From Apium graveolens (lineage: Eukaryota > Streptophyta > Magnoliopsida > Apiales > Apiaceae): 64,000 bases of DNA. The position numbers and the translations under genes are program-made. The stretch covers positions 1 to 64,000 of the forward strand of contig NW_027420682.1 of the NCBI RefSeq assembly GCF_009905375.1, in the 5' to 3' direction. Shown in pieces: positions 59,040 to 64,000 of the stretch. Position 1 is the stretch's first letter. Each line of letters starts with the position of its first letter. A model generated the notes under the pieces. It was not told where the DNA came from. It ran no database searches and was given only the letters and a program-made list of their open reading frames with translations.

Positions 59040-60180
59040 TTATAAAAAAAAATTACAGAAATTACAAAATATTATTTTAGTGATATAACAAAAAGTTTAG
59101 AAAAAAATAAATATATCTGGCTTGTATTTTAATAGTCAACTAGTAGTTTTACCAGTACTTCTAACTAGTGTTTAATCCCATATTGATGTTTCGATTTTTT
59201 AAAAAAAATATTAATGAATGATCCAACCGTATGGATTTCAAGATCTGTATATTTTAGTGATATGACAAAAAAAATTTTGAAAAAAAAATATTTGGTTTGT
59301 GTTTTTATTAGTCAACTAGTAATTTGACCAATAAATCTAACTAATATTTAATCTCATATTGATGTTTTAATTTTTTTTAAAATATTAATGAATGATCCAA
59401 CCATATGGATGTGAAGATCTGTATATTCTAGTGATATGACAAAAATTTTAGAAAAAAATAAATATATTTGGTTTCTTTTTTTAATAGTCAACTAGTAGTT
59501 TGACCAATAATTCTAACTAGTGTCTAATCTCATATTGATGTTTTGATTTTTTTAAAAAATTTATAAAAGATCCAACCCTACGGATGTCAAGATCTATATA
59601 TTTTAGTGATACGACAAAATTTTTAGAAAAAAATAAATATAATTGGTTTGCTTTTTTAACAGTCAAATAATAGTTCGACTAGTACTTCTAATTAGTGTTT
59701 GACCCCATATTGATGTTACGATTTTTTAAAATATTAATGAATTATCCAACTGTACGGATGTCAAGATCTATATATTATAGTGACATGGCAAAAATTTATA
59801 AAACAATAAAAATATCTGGTTTGGTTTTTTAATAGTCAACTAGTAGTTTGACTAGTACTTCTAACTATTGTTTAATCCCATATTGATGTTTCAATTTTTT
59901 TAAAAAATTTATGAATGATCCAACCTTACGGATGTCAAGATCTATATATTTTAGTGATACGCCAAAATTTTTAGAAAAAAATAAATAAACTTGGTTTGCT
60001 TTTTTAACAGTCAACCAGTAGTTCTAATAGTACTTCTAACTAGTGTTTGGTCCCATATTGTTGTTGCGAGTTTTTTAAAATATTAATGAATTATCCAACC
60101 ATACGGATGTCAAGATCTATATATTTTAGTGATATGGCAAAAATTTTATAAAGCAATAAAAATATTTGGTTTGGTTTTTT
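59040..60180. repeat. six tandem units of about 174 bp in the CACTA-like element
   Basis: The anchor GATCCAACC or TTATCCAAC recurs at about 59220, 59394, 59569, 59743, 59917 and 60091, a steady 173-175 base period. Shared blocks are ATGGATGTCAAGATCTGTAT, TAGTCAACTAGTAGTTTGAC and CTAACTAGTGTTTAATC. Confidence 0.9.
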
Positions 60181-60602
60181 AAATATTCAAATTACTTAAT
60201 TTTTTCCGTATACTTTTTATTTTTGACAATATTCGAATCCATATGGTTGGATAATAACTTAAAACAAATACAAAATAAATTGAAAGTCAAACTATAACTA
60301 TTACTTGAACCATAAATATTTAACTACGATCTCTAATTATTACTCAAAACATATTTCAAAGCACTTTTATAAATTTCCAATTTTTGTTATGCAACGAATA
60401 AAATTTAACTTTCGTGTAAACTTTATTCTATTTTTCGGAAATTTTCCGCCATTTTGAAAAATCGAATTCAACCGAAATTGGTTGAATTTAGTAGTCTCAA
60501 AAAAATTCTTTTGCGGGAAAATTCCCTCCATATTTTTGGCATGGCTAAATTCAACCGAGTGCGGTTGAATTTAAGAGTACGGCTAAACTCAACCATATAT
60601 GG

Positions 60603-61061
60603 TGTTGGGTTCCGAAGGCATAAAACGCAGCGGATAAACGTAAATAAAACAAAAATTTCGAAACCCAAAAACAGGATCCATGTATAATTATGGGCAGATT
60701 ATGGAGATAATGAATCATACCTTTCAAGAGCTTAACTTTCACGAACTCAACAGAGATCCTAGCTATCACGCTTTGTGTCTACCTCTCGGAGAAGGAGGCT
60801 AGTACATCCATCCCATAGTCAAGTTCGTGAGACGTTCTTGAAGGTGCTCATGTGGATACCATAGAGGTGTTTCTCCGAGAGGTAGACACAAAGCGTGATA
60901 GCTAGGATCTCCGTTGAGTTCGTGAAAGTTAAGCTCTTGAAAGGTATCATTCGTTATCACCATAATCTGCCCATAATTATACATGGATCCTATTTTTGGG
61001 TTTCGAAATATTTGTTTTATTTACGTTTATCCGCTGCGTTTTATGCCTTCGGAACCCAACA
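60603..61061 (+). repeat. palindromic 5' LTR
   Basis: Two arms of 191 bp (60603-60793 and 60871-61061) are inverted copies with about six mismatches and no indels by eye, around a 77-base loop. Nearly the whole LTR can fold into one hairpin. Its two arms give mirror-image open frames of about 70 residues that are not genes. Confidence 0.93.
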
Positions 61062-62872
61062 ATGGCATCAGAGCTACGTGTATAAGGGGCTGATTTGGTT
61101 ACGTGTTTACTGTATTTTTACAAGTATGCATGTGTGATGAGTCTGCCATGATAACAGTTATATTATATGATCCTGCCATGATAACAATTATGTTATATGA
61201 ATGATATGATGAATCTGTTAATGATCTATATGATGATACTAGTATGTTTAAGATTTGCCATAACTCATATGTATGCGATCTCTTAAAATATGTATACTGA
61301 TACATGTTTTGGTAACTGGGATATGGATCATGTGTATACTGATACATGCTTCTGGAATAGTATTCTGATACATGTTTTGCTAGTATTCAGATACTTGATT
61401 TTGCAAAAATTTCCGCCATCGGGGGGCTCGCTGCTTAGGGTTTCATTTTTAATTTGTGCTTTTGACATATGCTTTACTTATTTATTATTCTTGATTGGAT
61501 CATGATAAGTGATAAATAGTATGTCATCTTTATATGATCTATCATGTTCTTTAATGGTTACTTGAGCATGGTGCATAGTTATGGCCTTAAGACCTTAGTT
61601 GTAATGGTTTATTCTTTTGGTTTGTAATAAATACGACTTGCATGTCTTTTTCTATTTGTAGTTGTTTTATCTCGAATGTAACTCGAGTTCTTTTGTAAGT
61701 TCATTAGTATAATTCTTAATGTAACATCCAAGAAGGACAAGGGAAAGAGGAGGAATCCTATGGAGGCCAAGGAGACAATGGAAGCAATAGAGAAGACATA
61801 TGTAATAGTTATTTTTACACCATAGACTGACCTTGATCTTTTCATTAGCCTGAAAAGATCACATAGGATTGGGCCATAACTATTGCACGTTTACTTTACG
61901 CACTTTTCATATGATGTATAAATAGTATGTGTAGAGTAGAAAATGCATGTTTTAATTAGATTAATGATACATGTATGTATTAGATACATCACTCATGCCA
62001 TGCCTTTAAACAAGATAAAATCTGTAACGACTCAAGATTTAAAATTAATAAACGATCATGAGATTCTCGTGTTTATGAAACACGGAATAAAATACGAAAT
62101 TTCTTTATTTCTGACATGGGGCGATTTTGTCAACAACGGGTTCATAGAACTTGTAAGGCTGTGGGTTTTAAGCGAGACCGATGTGACTCCTCCACTACCT
62201 GGAAATCAAACCATTGACGAGTATTGATTTGAAGTATTTTATTCAAGAAAAAATTGGGAATCTCTTTATGATGGGATCATGATCGTTCTAAATTAAAAAT
62301 CCCTAAGTAAAAATATTAAGTTTTAATCAAATACTTTCCAATGAATGAACACTCATTAAATCCTAGATCGATAAGGGGAAGGGCTGTCAGTGGCAGGGGA
62401 CTCCTATCTATCGTGGTGAAATGCAACGAATATAAATGGTTATATTCGGAAGTTGTATCATTGGGTCTAACTTAACTGAGTCATCATAATAAGGTGAATA
62501 TAAACGGTTATATTCAACTATTATGAACTTAGAAGCATAGAGTTGGGTTAAAAATCTATTAGATAGATAAGATCAATTGTTGTTCACCAAATTATCCAAG
62601 AATTATATATAATATAATTGACAACTGTTGTCTACCTAAATAATCATGTTTTAAGGATACCAGTGGTTGATTTAGAACACGACGAAATATGGATCTTGGC
62701 TCACTAGAAAGATTTATGGGATATACTTTCCGAATTAATAGTTAGGGCTATTAATTTGATAAAAAAATAGTGGGAGATATATTATGAATATATCATAATC
62801 ATATGAACATAAAATTTTAACTCAGACAATCTAATGTTTATTTTGCGTTTTTATTATTGTAGATACTGAGTA
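61062..62872 (+). other. 5' leader of the palindromic-LTR copia element
   Basis: 1.8 kb from primer site to gag start. The word GTATACTGATACATG is repeated near 61292 and 61334. An open frame at 61943-62227 (94 codons) has no recognised match and is doubtful. TATTATTGTAGATAC just before the gag ATG looks like a splice acceptor, so an intron in the leader is possible but not shown. Confidence 0.55.
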
Positions 62873-64000
62873 ATGGAAAACAACACAAACACACTATCCG
62901 TACGTTCAGTCCTTGAGAAGGACAAGCTGACAGGAGGAAACAACTTCCTAGACTGGCAGAGGAATTTGAGGATTGTCCTCAGGCAGGAGCGCAAGCTTCA
63001 TGTCATTGATATTCCTCCTCCAGGCCCCCTTCCTGAGGGTGCTACTGCTGATGAACGAGCAGCACGCACAAGGGATGAGAATGATGCAAATGATGTTGCA
63101 TGTCTTATGTTGGCAACTATGAGTGCTGAGCTTCAAAGAAAGCATGTGCATATGGATGCATATACTATCAATGAGCACTTGCAAAGCATTTTTGCAAGCC
63201 AAACTCGTCAAGAAAGGTTCAACATGAGTAAGTCACTTTTTAATTGCAAACAAGGGGCGAGTGAACCAGTTGGCCCACATGTTCTGAAGATGATTGGTTA
63301 CATTGAGTACCTTGAAACTTTGGGTTTCCCGATTGGTCCGGAAACTGGTATTGACCTAATCATGAATTCTTTGAACAAAAAATTCACTCAGTTTGTTGTG
63401 AACTACAATATGAATGAATTTGACAAAACACCTACTGAATTGTTGTATATGTTGAGAACATATGAGACCAACATGAAGACAGCTGAACCTGCTCCCATAC
63501 TGATGGTGGGAAATAAAGGTAAGGCCAAAGGGAAGGGCAAATGGAAGGGTAAGAAGAAGATTGGATCTGATTCTACACCCAAGCCAAAGTCAGGTCCCAA
63601 ACAGGCTTTAAAGCCTAAAGGTGGTGTGGCCAAGGGTGAATGTCACTACTGTAAGAAAGATGGTCACTGGAAGAGAAACTGTCCAATTTACTTGGAGGAT
63701 CTGAAGAAAAAGAAAGCAGTTCAGATTTCTGGATCAGGTATTTATGTTATAGAAGTCAATTTGTCTATTTCTACATCTTGGGTATTTGATACTGGATGTG
63801 CTTCTCACATTTGTATAAATGTGCAGGGCCTGCAGAGAAGTAGAACTTTGGCTAAGGGAGAAGTGGACCTAAGAGTAGGCAATGGAGCAAAAGTTGTTGC
63901 TTTAGCTGTAGGGACTTATTATTTATCTATGCCCTCTGGGCTTGTTTTAGAACTAGAAGACTATTTTTACGTGCCTGCGATTCGCAGAAACATTATTTAT
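62873..64000 (+). CDS. gag-pol: copia gag-protease, intact and open to the window edge
   Basis: 376 codons from ATG 62873 with no stop. The gag part begins MENNTNTLSVRSVLEKDKL and has GGNNFLDWQRNLRIVLRQER, as in plant copia gag. It is followed by a helical capsid-like region (NEHLQSIFASQTRQERFNMS) and a Lys-rich linker (KGKAKGKGKWKGKKK). The zinc knuckle CHYCKKDGHWKRNC lies at 63641-63682. Protease has WVFDTGCASHIC (Asp codon 63788-63790) and a following VGNGAKVVALAVGTY strand block. This is the most intact coding sequence in the window and suggests a fairly recent insertion. Pol continues outside. Confidence 0.95.
   Translation, partial: MENNTNTLSVRSVLEKDKLTGGNNFLDWQRNLRIVLRQERKLHVIDIPPPGPLPEGATADERAARTRDENDANDVACLMLATMSAELQRKHVHMDAYTINEHLQSIFASQTRQERFNMSKSLFNCKQGASEPVGPHVLKMIGYIEYLETLGFPIGPETGIDLIMNSLNKKFTQFVVNYNMNEFDKTPTELLYMLRTYETNMKTAEPAPILMVGNKGKAKGKGKWKGKKKIGSDSTPKPKSGPKQALKPKGGVAKGECHYCKKDGHWKRNCPIYLEDLKKKKAVQISGSGIYVIEVNLSISTSWVFDTGCASHICINVQGLQRSRTLAKGEVDLRVGNGAKVVALAVGTYYLSMPSGLVLELEDYFYVPAIRRNIIY

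Larger units (their letters stand above)
55705..60602. repeat. segmental duplication copy B
   Basis: Collinear with copy A (7852-11927 plus 23046-about 23690). It includes the same flank (55705-57386), the same CACTA-like left end and the same subterminal and tandem parts, with small indels. The copia element at 60603 cuts its right end, so the end of the duplication is not seen. The flank has no gene. Confidence 0.88.
57387..60602. mobile_element. CACTA-like element, copy B (right end displaced by copia)
   Basis: The left end CACAACAAAAAAAGGC at 57387, preceded by ATT, is the same as copy A. Subterminal CGGTTGTATTTA words, the GA run and the 174-bp array follow. The right end lies beyond the copia insertion. 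Confidence 0.62.
60603..64000 (+). mobile_element. copia element with a palindromic LTR (5' part; continues past the window)
   Basis: Starts with a 459-bp LTR, TGTTGGGTTCC...GGAACCCAACA. The primer site TGGCATCAGAGC follows at 61063-61074, then a 1.8-kb leader, then an intact gag-protease frame. The insertion cuts the copy B repeat; the five bases before the LTR are TATGG. The 3' half and 3' LTR are outside the window. Domain order so far (gag, knuckle, protease) and the motifs fit Ty1/copia; a lineage was not assigned. Confidence 0.93.

Noticed and set aside
60551..61137. Mirror-image 70-80 codon frames on both strands
   Set aside because: Both are products of the palindromic LTR arms and show no protein features.

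Overview
This is nuclear DNA from a flowering plant, most likely a eudicot with a large repeat-rich genome. The evidence is nested LTR retrotransposons of plant-only lineages (Sirevirus/SIRE Ty1-copia, a chromodomain Ty3-gypsy of the Tekay/Del type), CACTA-like DNA transposons, AT-rich spacers and plant-style TATA/pyrimidine-rich leaders. The species cannot be named from the sequence. Nearly all open frames belong to transposons and most are broken by stops and frameshifts. No rRNA, tRNA gene, CRISPR array or bacterial-type operon was seen.

Layout. 1-7851: 3' part of a SIRE-type element (SIRE-A): pol tail, spacer, small ORF, decayed env-position ORF, and a 3.9 kb LTR holding an 18-unit AT/GC array. 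7852-11927 plus 23046-23885: copy A of a segmental duplication, including a CACTA-like element (TSD ATT) split by SIRE-B. 11928-23045: SIRE-B, complete with both LTRs and TSD TATAT. 23886-28079: low-copy DNA with one candidate host gene. 28085-54309: SIRE-C (TSD AGTAC), split inside gag by a minus-strand Tekay-like gypsy element at 29452-42702 (TSD TCTAA, LTRs of 3.6 kb). 54315-55704: low-copy DNA with an RRM gene fragment and a CACTA end. 55705-60602: copy B of the duplication. 60603-64000: a younger copia element with a palindromic LTR and an intact gag-protease frame that runs off the window.

How the parts work together. Each retrotransposon has the usual order LTR, primer-binding site (tRNA-iMet type), gag, protease, integrase, RT, RNase H, polypurine tract, LTR. 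The SIRE elements add, after pol, a long spacer, a small ORF with its own TATA-like leader and an ATTAATGAAA-type 3' end, then a long env-position ORF with its own leader. The small-ORF cassette occurs in two different SIRE families here, and a third copy keeps its 3' end. In both families a short word repeated through the spacer occurs in the LTR as its reverse complement. These two patterns are the most novel signals in the window.

Relative ages can be read from the nesting. The CACTA element and the duplication predate SIRE-A, SIRE-B and the palindromic-LTR copia, each of which sits in only one duplicate. The gypsy element is younger than SIRE-C. All homology statements are by eye; no search was run.
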